Source: Apoderus coryli (Eukaryota; Arthropoda; Insecta; Coleoptera; Attelabidae). Taken from it: a stretch of 64,000 nucleotides of DNA. The notes under the pieces were generated by a model that ran no database searches, was not told the DNA's origin, and saw only the letters and a program-made list of their open reading frames with translations. The stretch's first letter is position 1, and each line of letters begins with the position of its first letter. Shown here one piece after another: positions 14,101-23,790 of this stretch. Where the stretch lies: the NCBI GenBank assembly GCA_911728435.2, contig OU452199.1, forward strand, positions 17,494,860 to 17,558,859, read 5' to 3'. The translations under genes and the position numbers were made by a program.

Positions 14101-17100
14101 ATGAAAGTGTGGTAGTGTGAAACAAATTTCCAACATAACTTAAAAAGTCATGTATGTATGTAACAAGCCATTCATTAATAAAGCTTCCCGTCAGGGAATA
14201 TCTTGTGTTGGCAATAGGATATAATCAGTTGTTACTTCTCGTCCGGCCATCGTCTATCAACTTTCTCTCACCGGGCATATTGCCTGCTCACACTAGATGT
14301 CTGCGTAAAATTAAATGTATCCGTTTGGTGGGTAGTTTTGATTACAATAAGTCGGTGCCAAGCCCAAGCTCGAAACAAAATAAATCTATATTTACCTACT
14401 ACCTATTTGGCTTGGTACCGACTATTATGTGCATTGTTGTCTTTTGAATGATATTTGTATTTTGTTATTTTTCGTATTTTTTATTAGTTCTTTTGACAGC
14501 TCTGGTGTCATCAATACACCTGTATCCCGAATTGCACCAAATTGCGATGCTATTGAACAAGCATATAATCCTAAATATAATATTATTTTTGAACTTTGAA
14601 TGTACATATGAAATTTGTATCTTAAAATTAGTCAAAGAATCACCCTTTAAAGTTTGTACAAGTACTTATGCAACACCCTGTATACATAGATACTTTGATT
14701 TGCAATTTGCAAATCTGTTAAACTAGGTAATGCTGTTTTTTTTTATTTACTTTCAAATATGGTGTTATGTAATTGTATTCAAATTAAATGTTTGGGGATG
14801 ATATTTACGAGTTTTATTTTTTTATATAGAGAAACTGTTATTCAGTTTTTAAGGATCAATCTGAAGCAGACGATTGTACTTGTTAAAACATGAAAAAAGT
14901 TATTGTCGTGATACTTTTAACACCCTGTTGGTGGGTTTTTAAAGCTTTTTACGAAACGTGTTAACAATACAATCTACATAAATCGTTATTTTTTTAAAGT
15001 TTTATGATCATTGCACAAAAACCAATATTAGGGAGACTGTAAGTTTTTTTTCAATTCGGCGTTGCAGAATTTGAACCTAATTGTGATAATTGTGTTATTT
15101 TACTAGTATAGATATTTTTGAGTAAATTAATTCGGTTATAATCGATGAGTAGAATCTTTGGAGTAAAATACATTTCACAAAAACCCTGAACCATGTTTCT
15201 CAATAGATTTAAATTTTCATTAAAAACAGATTAAAAATTCTAATTTTTTACATCCTGCATTTCGAAACCGTATTTTTTTAAATAATTATTGTCATGCTGG
15301 AAATTTCAAACCTTATTTACTTCAGCAACTTGTAAAAAGCACAGCCTTTTTAATATTAACATTTCTTAAAATCGATAATACGCGATAACGATGACTTTCT
15401 ATCAATATCACAGAAGGATACATTTATTACGTATATAATTTGTTAGATTTTACATCTCCGAATTGAAACACACGCAAAAAATGTGCATAAAAAAGTTAGG
15501 GTAGCATTTCACGCCTGTATGAGTCTGAGATTTATTTTTTCATAATGTTAACAAGTTGAATCTGCTGTTTGAGTTTGATCCTTAAAACTGAATCAGATAA
15601 TAAGCGGAAGTCCTATCTATAACGCCAAATTTCGTTAATTTAAATATAACTTTTTGATGCATCCTTATATCCGAAATTTAAAATTAAATGACTAAAATAA
15701 TATTATTTTAGTCATTTAAAATTATTGTCTAAAACATTTAATGAACCAGCCCTGTATATTTATACTATTATAGTAATTTCTTTTATTTTCGTCCATACAC
15801 ATTAATCTTTGCGTAGATAGGTGTACGTATACCATATAATTTTATATTAACCGACAAAAAACACTGCTGCACAGTAGTACATATATGATACCTATAATAT
15901 AAAAACAAACTCCCACCTCGTAGGGGAAAGTATACTCGTCCTTGTCTAACATTGCCCATATGATTATTTTATTTCAACACAATACATATAACACCATCTA
16001 CAATTTCCATAATTTCCATGGTTACATGTTTTTCTAATAGATGTAGCTCGTGTCGAGACAGTTTCAATTTTTGTTTTCTTTCCCATATACGCTGACTATC
16101 TATTGTGTAGATTAATCTTTGGTTAAGAACAGTGTTGTGAAATATAATAGTTGAAATAAATATAGTGAAAATATAGTTTTTTTAAGATATTAGTGTATTT
16201 AAGTGTTTAGTTATTATGTGTAAATAAATTAGTTTAAATTCAAATCTCGTTATTATTTCACACAATGAACTCAGAAAAACGTTGCAATACTTAAAACTTA
16301 CCATCAACCCTTAATCTGTAGAATTCCCCACATTTACTTTGAATAACTCCTGAATTAGTAATAACCCAACCATCTGCGTTAGCTTTGCCTACATTTGCTA
16401 CTTCCAATCTGCTCCCGTTTGTGCATGATTTAGCTCGCAAATGGTAATTTCTGCAATTAAATTTCATGAAAAGGTGATTTTTTTATTGGAGTGATCTATT
16501 CAATACACTCGACAACAATCAAACCTATCTTTCAGGAATACGGAAAATCCCTATCATTGAAACTTTATTTGAAACCCATGTGCAGGGTGCATCGTTTTTG
16601 GATGTAAGTATAGGCTATCTGGGTAACCGTAAAAGATTTTAAAAATCTGATAAACTAAACCCAAGCCGTTTTTAAAAAATAATAAGGGTGAAATAGTATA
16701 TTAAGTATGAAGGGCGGTGAAGCATTCATTGCAGCCCGCCGCTGCATAGACGCACGAGTGAGCGAAGCGAGCGAGGGCAGCTATACAGCGAAGGACTGCA
16801 GCGGCTTTCCCGCCAGTGGTGCTTACAACTGTTTTTCGCCTGCCTCTTCATAAATTGGAACTCTCTTTAAGTGCAGGCAGGCGAAAAACAAAATAAGGCT
16901 ATCGCGATCGGTTTCGAATTTACAGGGTGATTTTTGAATGTTACCATTTTATTGTTTTAATATTTTAAATCGTTAAAAACATTCTGGTTGGCCAATGCCA
17001 GTCAAACAAAAAAAAAACAAACAAAAATTGCCCTAAACCTGATTCGAATCCATGCCTCCCAAATAACCCTAACCTAAACTCCCAATTAAACAAAAAATCA

Positions 17101-19690
17101 AATATCTAGAAAACGAAAAGAGATAAAAAAAATCCCGATGGCAGCCAGTCGGAAAAGTAGATTTTTGATTTATGTATTTTTTATTTATACTTAGTCTACC
17201 ACTGACACCCACTATTAATAATCAAATAACGGAATATTCTGACATTCGCCAAATATAACCAAAGTGTCATATTGACAGTTATTTTAACTGAAATACCCAT
17301 TATACTATAATACATACGTAAGTACGGTCTTATTGTTATTTCACAGGTGTTTATTTGTCAAAATAATTACAGGTATAGCGGGTGATGATTTTTTTTTTTT
17401 ATTTTTTGTTACTTTATATTGACTTACATTTACTTAAATATGCCAGCGATGAAAAAACTCTCCAAATAAATATTGTAGAGATTTAAGTGCTCTATCATTT
17501 GATATGTAACATCGGTATTTTCTATTAACAACGAAAAAAATATGATTTTTTTAAAACTTTGACAGGCCACCATTCTGAAATTAGCTCTCCGATTTCAATC
17601 GCCAACGAACTCACGCGATTCCATGACCTAGCCGATTTTTTAACCAAATTTTGTTTCGATTGGTCAAAAAATGCGGCCTAGAACGTGACGCAAAGTTTCT
17701 ATATCCCATATATATATATATAGATTTTTCAACATTGTTTTATAACTAGAAGGTCAAGATTACGAAAACTTATATATATATAGATATATATATATAAATT
17801 TTTGAACTGAGGTCATTTTTAGGATTCAGGGGTCATAAAATGAAGTACTACATAAAAATTTTTCAAAATTTCGGTTGTGTCGATCTCCTGAATAGTTAGA
17901 TTTTTTTTAAAAATCTACTAAAAATAATTAAAAATATCCACCGAAATAAGTTCTAACGTACGTCTTTTAGTTCAAAATATATATTCTAATAATTATTTGT
18001 ATGTATACAGGGTGTCCCAAAATTAACTTAAAATAATTTAAGGGGACATTCTACAAGCGAAAATAAGATATTTTTTATATGAACATATATCGAAAAATGC
18101 TCCGTTTCTGAGATACATGGTGTTATTTGTAAATTTCAAACGATGGGTTTTTAGTAATATTTCCGAAACGCGTCTCGATATCAAAATAAAATTTAGCAAA
18201 CTTAGGTATCTTTGTAGGATTATTAAAAAATATGATATCCCATGGTTTGGAAAATATCAGGGGTGGGTTAGGCTGGGGGATCAGAACAAATTTTGCCTGA
18301 ACTTTTTGTTGTGCGCTTTTTTGGATTTTTTCTAAGAAGTATAATAAATTTGAGACTTTGTACTTATGTATCTTATAATATGTTCAGTAGTTTCATAACG
18401 CTAGAAGAAGCCGTTTTCAAGATAAGTAACTTTGAAAATTCCTATACAACGTCTCCAATATTATTATACGGCTAGGATAATACAAGAAACAGGGTGGACA
18501 TGCCTATTAAGGGTTGACAGAATAACTTCTCCATTTCCTGCAAAGATACGTAAGTGTGCCAAATGTCATTTTGATATCCAAACGCGTTTCGGAAATATTA
18601 TTAAAAACTCATCGTCAGGAATTTACAAATAACACCGTGTATCTGAAAAACAAAGTTTTTTCGATATATATTCATATGAAAAAAAAAATCTTAATTTCGC
18701 TTGTAGAATGTCCGCTTAAATTATTTTAAATTAATTTCGGGACACCCTATGTATGGACGGACTATAGGGTGCTTTAAATCGATATTTAGGGCCTGTACCT
18801 ATAAACTTGTAAGTTGTACGGGTTGTTAAAACCAAAAAGGTTATACAATGTTGTCGCTTCGTTGCCGTTCCAGTTGTGTTTACATAGTGGCAAAGTCATG
18901 GTAGATTTTTATTTTTACTTTCCCACCACAGGTAAAGTATTGTGAATACGCACAAAAAAAAAATTGAGAGAAGAAGGCGGATATAACTCTATATATAACG
19001 ACCATTTCCAGATTCTGTTTCATTACTCAGGTCATATATTTTAAACGAAATAATAAGATAGATTATAATATTATATCTTGCCAGGAAAGTTTTGAGATGA
19101 CCCAACCATTTTTTTCTTTATTATTGTTGAAAATACTCTTACGCTAAACCTCGTTGGAAATCCAGATATACAGCACCATTGCCAATACATTTCACCGTTG
19201 CTTTGCGGCGATTATCTACTTCATTATCAGTAACTAGTTCACCTTCATAGTCCATAATTCTGCCGTTCAGCTTACTGCGAATTACTAAAATAAAGATCAA
19301 GTAGACAATTTTACATTTTTATGTGTTATTTTGTTTTTAAATCACAATTATATAGAAATAATTTTAACCAAATAAAAGCTCCCCATATATCTTCATTAAT
19401 TGTCCTACAAAATTTTACAAAAATGTCTTTATTGGGGAAATGTTTTGAAAATATAAATTAGCCATTCAATCCGTAAATAATGTAAATCAATAAAGATAAA
19501 AAAAACGTACTACATATAACATTGCAAAAATATCATACATCCGTCCATAAAGTTTACAATGGAACTTAATACAATTTTACAAAATTTTTGGCACCCTCAT
19601 TTGTCTATGTTAGAATAACTTACTTTGAACACTATTAGTATTAAAACCCGTTATACATGCACAAAATATGAAGACAGTTAGCAGATACAT
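2116..19690 (-). CDS. Secreted 150-residue host protein, four exons, P element in intron 3
   Basis: I rebuilt this gene from splice sites. Exons on the minus strand: 19,690-19,624 (ATG plus signal peptide), 19,284-19,143, 16,450-16,302 and 2,210-2,116 (stop TGA). Every junction has GT..AG (donors GTAAGT, GTAAGA, GTAAGT) and the phases 1, 2 and 1 fit exactly, giving 453 nt and 150 residues. The N-terminus MYLLTVFIFCACITG is a typical signal peptide, so the product should be secreted. The mature part has three cysteines (about C55, C79, C110), no transmembrane segment and motifs such as NGSRLEV, GWVITNSG and GNWVVLVEDK. I do not recognise the family. Intron 3 is 14.1 kb, of which 12.0 kb is the P element; without it the intron is about 2.1 kb. 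A possible AATAAA lies at 1,934-1,929. It could be a salivary or haemolymph protein, but nothing proves that. Confidence 0.72.
2211..4145. other. Intron 3 of the secreted-protein gene, distal part
   Basis: No further exon is seen. Bases 3,470-3,750 are richer in GC than the surroundings and have short open frames on both strands. They resemble the decayed 3' end of a LINE (minus-strand tail of repeated TGATGATGA near 3,470), but no domain can be named. Confidence 0.35.
4153..4183 (+). repeat. P element left terminal inverted repeat
   Basis: 31 bp, identical as reverse complement to 16,091-16,121 and to the ends of the copy at 45,982-49,548. Confidence 0.9.
4574..4805. repeat. Foldback (MITE-like) repeat inside the P element end
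   Basis: About 232 bp with two arms of roughly 75 bp that read TAATCCATG...CAGTGGCGA inward from each end. Present at the same place in all three P copies (also 1-227 and about 48,897-49,128), so it was there before the family spread, either as a nested MITE or as a subterminal inverted repeat of the P element itself. Confidence 0.7.
5292..10812 (+). CDS. THAP-domain P-element transposase (THAP9-like), two exons
   Basis: Exons 5,292-5,433 and 8,270-10,812 join across a GT..AG intron (donor GTATAAG, acceptor TTATTTAG) in phase 1 and give 894 residues, close to the ~900 of THAP9-type transposases. Residues 1-90 form a C2CH THAP zinc finger: C13, C18, then C67-x2-H70 in LCSVHF, with FFRFPKEEDRC and a terminal YFAVP. 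This finger binds the element's DNA. The body carries the RNase-H-like catalytic acids, by position near D324 (IFDEIS), D414 (VCDQGKNN) and E643 (LNQDPIENKF, followed by FRQRGGYNPNPT). All are intact and no frameshift is visible, so the protein may work. Known P transposases cut and paste DNA in the nucleus and use GTP. The intron contains a piggyBac remnant. Open frame upstream of 8,270 is intron, not coding. Confidence 0.88.
5727..7268 (+). mobile_element. piggyBac-like element nested in the P transposase intron
   Basis: Flanked by the diagnostic target TTAA on both sides (5,723-5,726 and 7,269-7,272). Terminal inverted repeats begin CCCATTAATCCCCAACG on the left and CCCATTAATTCCCAAG on the right. 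Palindromic GTTGCGTATACGCAAC motifs near 6,075 and 7,115 look like subterminal transposase sites. At 1.54 kb it is too short for a full transposase gene. The left ~77 bp of it are also present in the deleted P copy at 45,982-49,548, so the insertion predates that copy. Confidence 0.88.
6357..7010 (+). pseudogene. piggyBac transposase, N-terminal remnant
   Basis: The frame opens at ATG 6,357 (MMSWKNRMP), meets a TAG at 6,384-6,386 and then stays open to 7,010. The acidic N-terminus (EELDENICENVEDLSD), the linker PKWRKETPIYTTGP and the block EVWEKIIYYTRRRKYA...LKRFFGILIFSGYHTVTSY are the usual start of a piggyBac transposase (DDE_Tnp_1_7). The sequence then jumps to a lysine-rich end, so the catalytic aspartate domain is missing. 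The gene is dead through an early stop and a large internal deletion. Confidence 0.82.
7273..8269. other. Rest of P transposase intron, with an inverted repeat
   Basis: Noncoding. An inverted repeat with 28-bp arms (TAGAAATATCAAATATCGAG at 7,800 and its imperfect reverse complement ending at 8,096) spans about 300 bp and may be a small MITE. The intron ends at the acceptor 8,268-8,269. Confidence 0.5.
10813..12156. other. P element 3' noncoding region
   Basis: No intact gene. Bases 10,998-11,100 belong to the dispersed GACCTGCGTAACGAAACAGA family (also at 12,349 and 39,483). Bases about 11,530-11,670 read as a coding-like fragment on the plus strand (QLEDDSGFKRFATLQDIRNG) without a visible start or family; it may be a decayed exon of unknown origin. 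Confidence 0.35.
12157..12186. repeat. Probable P-element excision footprint
   Basis: The 16-bp palindrome CAAAGATTAATCTTTG (12,164-12,179) is exactly the two P-element tips joined, and it is flanked by the 7-bp direct repeat ATGCAAT on each side. P transposase is known to leave the target duplication plus a few terminal bases when ends are rejoined. The scar lies inside another P element. Confidence 0.6.
12285..12540. repeat. Dispersed repeat with tRNA-like 3' fragment and TAA microsatellite
   Basis: Bases 12,285-12,475 match 39,425-39,570 (shared ATCAGTTGTGTC...GACCTGCGTAACGAAACAGA). Directly after it, 12,478-12,512 reads on the minus strand as the T-arm and acceptor end of a tRNA (GGGTTCGAGTCCC), next to (TAA)n at 12,511-12,532. 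There is no D-arm or anticodon arm, so this is not a tRNA gene; a tRNA-derived SINE end is more likely. Confidence 0.45.
13847..14167. mobile_element. Hammerhead-ribozyme foldback insertion in the P element
   Basis: A 280-bp foldback (13,862-14,141) whose arms begin AAGTTATGTTGGAAATTTG and end with its reverse complement. Outside it a 10-bp direct repeat ATGTAACAAG occurs at 13,847-13,856 and 14,158-14,167. The left arm carries a hammerhead ribozyme on the minus strand. The right arm carries the same sequence on the plus strand but has lost the CTGATGA box. The element is absent from the deleted P copy because it lies within the deleted interval. It resembles the larger element at 61,982-62,691 in its ribozyme core only. 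Confidence 0.65.
13899..13943 (-). ncRNA. Hammerhead ribozyme, slightly degenerate
   Basis: Read on the minus strand: stem I TCACCA pairs with TGGTGA; core CTGATGA; stem II TTG/CAA with loop TGAAT; core GAAA; then CTGCCC and cleavage triplet GTC. The position that should pair just after CTGATGA is A opposite C, and stem III is imperfect, so activity is doubtful. Confidence 0.6.
15684..15719. repeat. Perfect 36-bp palindrome in P element 3' region
   Basis: The palindrome runs TTAAATGACTAAAATAAT and its reverse complement. The same palindrome is kept in the copy at 45,982-49,548. It could form a cruciform or bind a dimeric protein; no role is known. Confidence 0.6.
16091..16121 (-). repeat. 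P element right terminal inverted repeat
   Basis: Reverse complement of 4,153-4,183; followed by the target duplication GTTAAGA. Confidence 0.9.
16451..19142. other. Intron 2 of the secreted-protein gene
   Basis: Noncoding. It holds a GC-rich island (about 16,690-16,890) with AGCGAAGCGAGCGAG and a hairpin with 15-bp arms GTTTTTCGCCTGCCT at 16,831-16,845 / 16,875-16,889, a tRNA-like B-box fragment near 17,035 (minus strand), TA-rich runs at 17,700-17,800, the foldback at 18,007-18,748 and a reverse fragment of the GACCTGCG family at 19,013-19,050. Confidence 0.55.
18007..18748. mobile_element. Foldback element with ACAGGGTGTCCC ends
   Basis: 742 bp with arms of about 190 bp. The left end begins ACAGGGTGTCCCAAAATTAA and the right end is its imperfect reverse complement. 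A 6-bp direct repeat ATGTAT flanks it (18,001-18,006 and 18,749-18,754). There is no transposase, so it is a non-autonomous element; its superfamily is unknown. Confidence 0.65.
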
Positions 19691-19742
19691 TTTTTGGATT
19701 AGTATATATGTAGCGACTAAAACCAGGATTCTTTTACTGCTG

Positions 19743-19748
19743 TTTATA
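19743..19748 (-). promoter_or_regulatory. Candidate TATA box of the secreted-protein gene
   Basis: TATAAA reads on the minus strand about 53-58 nt upstream of the ATG at 19,690, leaving room for a start site near 19,715. Position fits a core promoter; no other support. Confidence 0.4.
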
Positions 19749-20416
19749 CTAAACTGGTTTTGTTAATTACTATTTTTTGTACAATTAACAAAATATAAAA
19801 ACCAAAACCAACAATTTTCGCAATTGCACCGTATTGATAAGGTAACAAGCTCATTATTTTCAGAGCAGCAAATACGTTCTATTTTTGTAAAAAAAATATT
19901 TAAGTGTAATATTTTAATGAAATAAAAATCTAAAACCACATCCAAAATGAATTATTTTTTATTTACATCTATATTTAAGTTTTATTGTATCGTAATCGTA
20001 TTCGGATATTGCATTGTGTATCTCCTCTCGAACCCATTCGGCTTTCCTTGCTAAAAATCTGATTGGTGTGATGTAGGCTAACCCTGCAACTTAATGTAAA
20101 TAGAGGCGAGATCACTTCCGATGGAAACATAATACGGGGTGATTTTTTTTAATGCATGCCGGTCTTACTCTCTTACGAATAATATTGCCATTTACTATAT
20201 TTAAACTTTAATCTTATGTGGTACTGCCGCTATCCAAATTTTAATGTTTGACATAGGCAAAAATATATCCTATCATGAAACATATTATGGACATTCAATG
20301 AATGATATATATATATCATTCATTTGGCTTTTCTATATAATATATATAGAATTTATTCAACTACTAGTTGAGTCACTTTAAGTGAATATTTTCCCTTAGC
20401 TTATATATATATATAA
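19749..20416. other. Upstream flank of the secreted-protein gene
   Basis: No gene seen. Mostly AT-rich, with TA-dinucleotide palindromes near 20,310 and 20,407. Confidence 0.4.
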
Positions 20417-20935
20417 TATGTTCAATATATTGGGGATAGGCTAATGTTGTGGTGTAGTGTAAAAAAACTCTTTTTTACTATGCCAAGCTTTCGAAATTTT
20501 TTAATTTCTTCTTCAGGGCTGCAAATTACAAGAACAACAGTTTATTTTTTATACAAAAAGTACAATTCGCAAGTAATATTACCTTTGGTATGTAAAGGTG
20601 AGTTACATTGATGTTAAAACTGACATATTTTTTTATTGTATATAGTTGTATATAATTATAGGAAAACAACCAAAATAATGTTTAAAATGTGAGAATTAAT
20701 AATATTATTAAGCAGAAAACGTGGTGCCCATTCCAAGATCTAATCTACAATTTGATCAAGAGAACGATTTGCAAAAACTTATAGTGATAAGTATCAAATA
20801 TAAAAAGTATAAACGGGCGAGCGTTTGATTTATTTCATAGATGGTAACATGGGCGGACCTATAAATAGTTCTCGCTAATTTTGAAGGAAAAGCTGTCACT
20901 CTTTTCCCCGAATAACCGCGAGATCAATGAGGTGG
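20417..20935 (-). repeat. PLE terminal repeat, left copy
   Basis: Matches 33,912-34,143 in the same direction, from AATATGTTCAATATATTGGGG to CGCGAGATCAATGA. The left copy has about 288 extra bases (20,531-20,818) that the right one lacks. Together the two flank the whole head-to-head PLE, as pseudo-LTRs do in Penelope-like elements. Confidence 0.75.
20480..20523 (-). ncRNA. Hammerhead-like motif in PLE terminal repeat
   Basis: On the minus strand: GCC, core CTGAAGA, a stem GAAATT/AATTTC with AAAA loop, core GAAA, palindromic AGCT, then GGC closing a three-base stem I. The middle base of CTGANGA is free to vary in hammerheads. Such motifs are known in the terminal repeats of Penelope-like elements. 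The same motif lies at 33,980-34,023. Confidence 0.45.
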
Positions 20936-21418
20936 ATATATTAAAATATAATATATTGTGTATTTCTTTGTTCGGCAATCCTAATGTTCCATCAATCCTT
21001 TCTCTGATTTATATAATTAGTCTCACTAAAATAAGATTTCCTTTGTGTGAGCAGACTCCAAAACGGCGTTGGGATCTGTCACTTCCCCCACCATCCCGAA
21101 GCCCCCACTTCTAAACAACGTGAACGGAGACTAATTTGTTTTTTCGTAATGAGTAAACAGGCTGTCACCACTGTTTTCAGTTGTCCTGATAAGTGCAAAG
21201 CAGGCTGCCACTACTGCGTTACAAAAACATTGTATTGATGGATTGATATCCATGAGCCTTCTGACAAAATTTGACTAATCAACGTCCATGTAGACGTTAA
21301 TCCATCAACTGTTGTCAAACAAATCGAGAAACAGGCTCTCACCACTGCTAACGAACTGTGTTAAACCAGAAAACAGGCTCTCACCACTGTTTTCCTATTT
21401 AATTGGTACTGACAAGGG
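20936..21418 (-). repeat. PLE 3' noncoding region with short repeated motif
   Basis: Lies downstream of the PLE reading frame. The motif CAGTGGTGAGAGCCTGTTT recurs about four times on the minus strand with variation (near 21,153, 21,195, 21,330 and 21,370). The first part is shared with 33,810-33,880 behind the plus-strand PLE. Confidence 0.55.
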
Positions 21419-22098
21419 CTAAATTGATCCTTGTGAGTCATCCGGCTCAGAATTGCGTGCATCACCCAATTGGCAAATATATGTGTACATCGCGCTAGTC
21501 GTGTCTATATCTCTTCGTTTGTTTAAACAGTTTTCGTCTCTATTAGTCTCAAACATCTCCAAGAACAGTCTCTTTGTTAAGTTAGGTTCAATGTGTAAGG
21601 CTTTTGTGTTTTCGTAACTTGGAAGGTGTCCAGTGTCCAGATGATGTTCTGACAGGGCACATGATCTCTTATTGAGACGACAATCACTTTTATGTGATGT
21701 TAACCTGTCTCTTAACACTCGAGACGTCTGTCCAATATAAGTTAGATTACAGGACTTGCAGGGAATGCTATATACCACATTCGAAGTCCTCATTGCATCA
21801 TCTCTATCTTTAAGCTTTGAGAAAATATTGCCAACTGTTTTTGTATATTTCTGTGCTACTTTTATGGAATCAAATTTGCTAAAAACTTTTGCTATTTTTT
21901 GTGATACATCCTTTATATACGGAATAGAATAATAAAAGGTTCTTGTTGCCTCACTGTTGTTGTGTGTATTGGTGTGCTCATGTTCGTTATTGACTGAAGA
22001 TCTATTGGTACTAGTGTTGTAAATTAGTTTTCTTAACAGCTGTTTGGGGTACGAATTTTCAATAAGTACATCGAACAAGATTTTTTTATTTTTTTCCA
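21419..22098 (-). pseudogene. PLE polyprotein, C-terminal GIY-YIG nuclease part (minus copy)
   Basis: Reads as the C-terminal ~225 residues of a Penelope-like polyprotein: a linker, then the GIY-YIG endonuclease (VVYSIPCKSCNLTYIGQTSR, followed by RLTSHKSDC and SEHHLDTGH). The GIY-YIG domain cuts DNA for integration. This frame is continuous and nearly identical to the plus-strand copy, but its reverse-transcriptase half lies 9.5 kb away (31,626-32,605) because a DNA transposon inserted between them at 22,099. The start methionine seen in this frame lies inside the transposon end and is accidental. Confidence 0.85.
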
Positions 22099-22132
22099 CC
22101 CTGTTGAAAATGCCAGATAGAACCATATAAAA
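22099..22132 (+). repeat. Left terminal inverted repeat of the satellite transposon
   Basis: Begins CCCTGTTGAAAATGCC; pairs with 31,592-31,625 with about six mismatches in 34 bp. Confidence 0.75.
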
Positions 22133-22220
22133 AAAAATTTAATATGGATTAATACGGTTCATAGTGTGTATTTGAAACAGCAATTCCAAATTAAAAACAT
22201 ATTTGAAATAATTAGTATGA

Positions 22221-23790
22221 ATCAGGATTGCCCACTAGAACCTGTTTACATCTAGAACGGATTTAATATGGTTTTATAAGCAAATCCAAATGCAAAAGCT
22301 ATTGGGATTAATTTGTAGTTATCAGTTTCTATCAGGATTGCCCAATAGAACCTATTTACATTTAGAACGGATTTAATATGGTTTTATAAGCAAATCCAAA
22401 TGCAAAAGCTATTGGGATTAATTTGTATTTATCAGATTCTCTCAGGATTGCCCAATAGAACCTGTTTACATTTAGAACGGATTTAATATGGTTTTATAAG
22501 CAAATCCAAATGCAAAAGCTATTGGGATTAATTTGTAGTTATCAGTTTCTATCAGGATTGCCCACTAGAACCTGTTTACATTTAGAACGGATTTAATATG
22601 GTTTTATAAGCAAATCCAAATGCAAAAGCTATTGGGATTAATTTGTAGTTATCAGTTTCTATCAGGATTGCCCAATAGAACCTGTTTATATTTAGAACGG
22701 ATTTAATATGGTTTTATAAGCAAATCCAAATACAAAAGCCATTGGGATTAATTTGTAGTTATCAGTTTCTATCAGGATTGCCCAATAGAACCTGTTTACA
22801 TTTAGAACGTTTTAATATGGTTTTATAAGCAAATCCAAATGCAAAAGCTATAGGGATTAATTTGTATTTATCAGATTCTATCAGGATTGCCCAATAGAAC
22901 CTGTTTACATTTAGAACGGATTTAATATGGTTTTATAAGCAAATCAAATGCAAAAGCTATTGGGAGTAATTTGTAGTTATCAGTTTCTATAAGGATTGCC
23001 CAATAGAACCTGTTTACATTTAGAACGGATTTAATATGGTTTTATAAGCAAATCCAAATGCAAAAGCTATTGGGATTAATTTGTAGTTATCAGTTTCTAT
23101 CAGGATTGCCCAATAGAACCTGTTTACATTTAGAACGGATTTAATATGGTTTTATAAGCAAATCCAAATGCAAAAGCTATTGGGATTAATTTGTAGTTAT
23201 CAGTTTCTATCAGGATTGCCCAATAGAACCTGTTTACATTTAGAACGGATTTAATATGGTTTTATAAGCAAATCCAAATGCAAAAGCTATTGGGATTAAT
23301 TTGTATTTATCAGATATAATCAGGATTGCCCAATAGAACCTGTTTACATTTAGAACGGATTTAATATGGTTTTATAAGCAAATCCAAAAGCTATTGGGAT
23401 TAATTTGTATTTATCAGATTCTAGCAGGATTGCCCAATAGAACCTGTTTACATTTAGAACGGATTTAATATGGTTTTATAAGCAAATCCAAATGCAAAAG
23501 CTATTGGGATAAATTTGTAGTTATCAGATTCAATCAGGATTGCCCACTAGAACGGATTTAATATGGTTTTATAAGCAAATCCAAATGCAAAAGCTATTGG
23601 GATTAATTTGTAGTTATCAGATTCAATCAGGATTGCCCACTAGAACCTGTTTACATTTAGAACGGATTTAATATGGTTTTATAAGCAAATCCAAATGCAA
23701 AAGCTATTGGGATTCATTTGTAGTTATCAGATTCAATCAGGATTGCCCACTAGAACCTGTTTAAATCTAGAACGGATTTAAATGTAAATC
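22221..23790. repeat. Satellite array, 110-bp unit, about 15 copies
   Basis: The landmark ATCAGGATTGCCC recurs at 22,221, 22,331, 22,441, 22,551, 22,661, 22,771 and onward every ~110 bp to about 23,740. Most units differ by only one to five bases; one unit near 23,540 is shortened. Each contains ACGGATTTAATATGG. There are no unrelated spacers between units, so this is a tandem satellite. Confidence 0.95.

Larger units (their letters stand above)
4153..16121 (+). mobile_element. P element (12 kb), apparently autonomous, with nested insertions
   Basis: A 31-bp perfect terminal inverted repeat beginning CAAAGATTAATCTACACAAT bounds the element at 4,153-4,183 and 16,091-16,121. It is flanked by a 7-bp direct repeat GTTAAGA (4,146-4,152 and 16,122-16,128). 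P elements classically make 8-bp duplications; 7 are certain here. It encodes a spliced THAP transposase (5,292-10,812). Nested inside are a foldback (4,574-4,805), a decayed piggyBac (5,727-7,268), a P-type excision scar (12,157-12,186) and a hammerhead foldback (13,847-14,167), which explains the unusual length compared with about 3 kb for the Drosophila element. The element sits in intron 3 of a host gene, in the opposite transcriptional direction. Confidence 0.9.

Noticed and set aside
14154..14726. Open frames duplicated at 47,377-47,919
   Set aside because: They are the conserved 3' noncoding part of the P element present in two copies; no domain, no splice context.
22221..23790. CRISPR-like regular repeats
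   Set aside because: Units of 110 bp follow each other without unique spacers, in a eukaryotic genome; it is a satellite.
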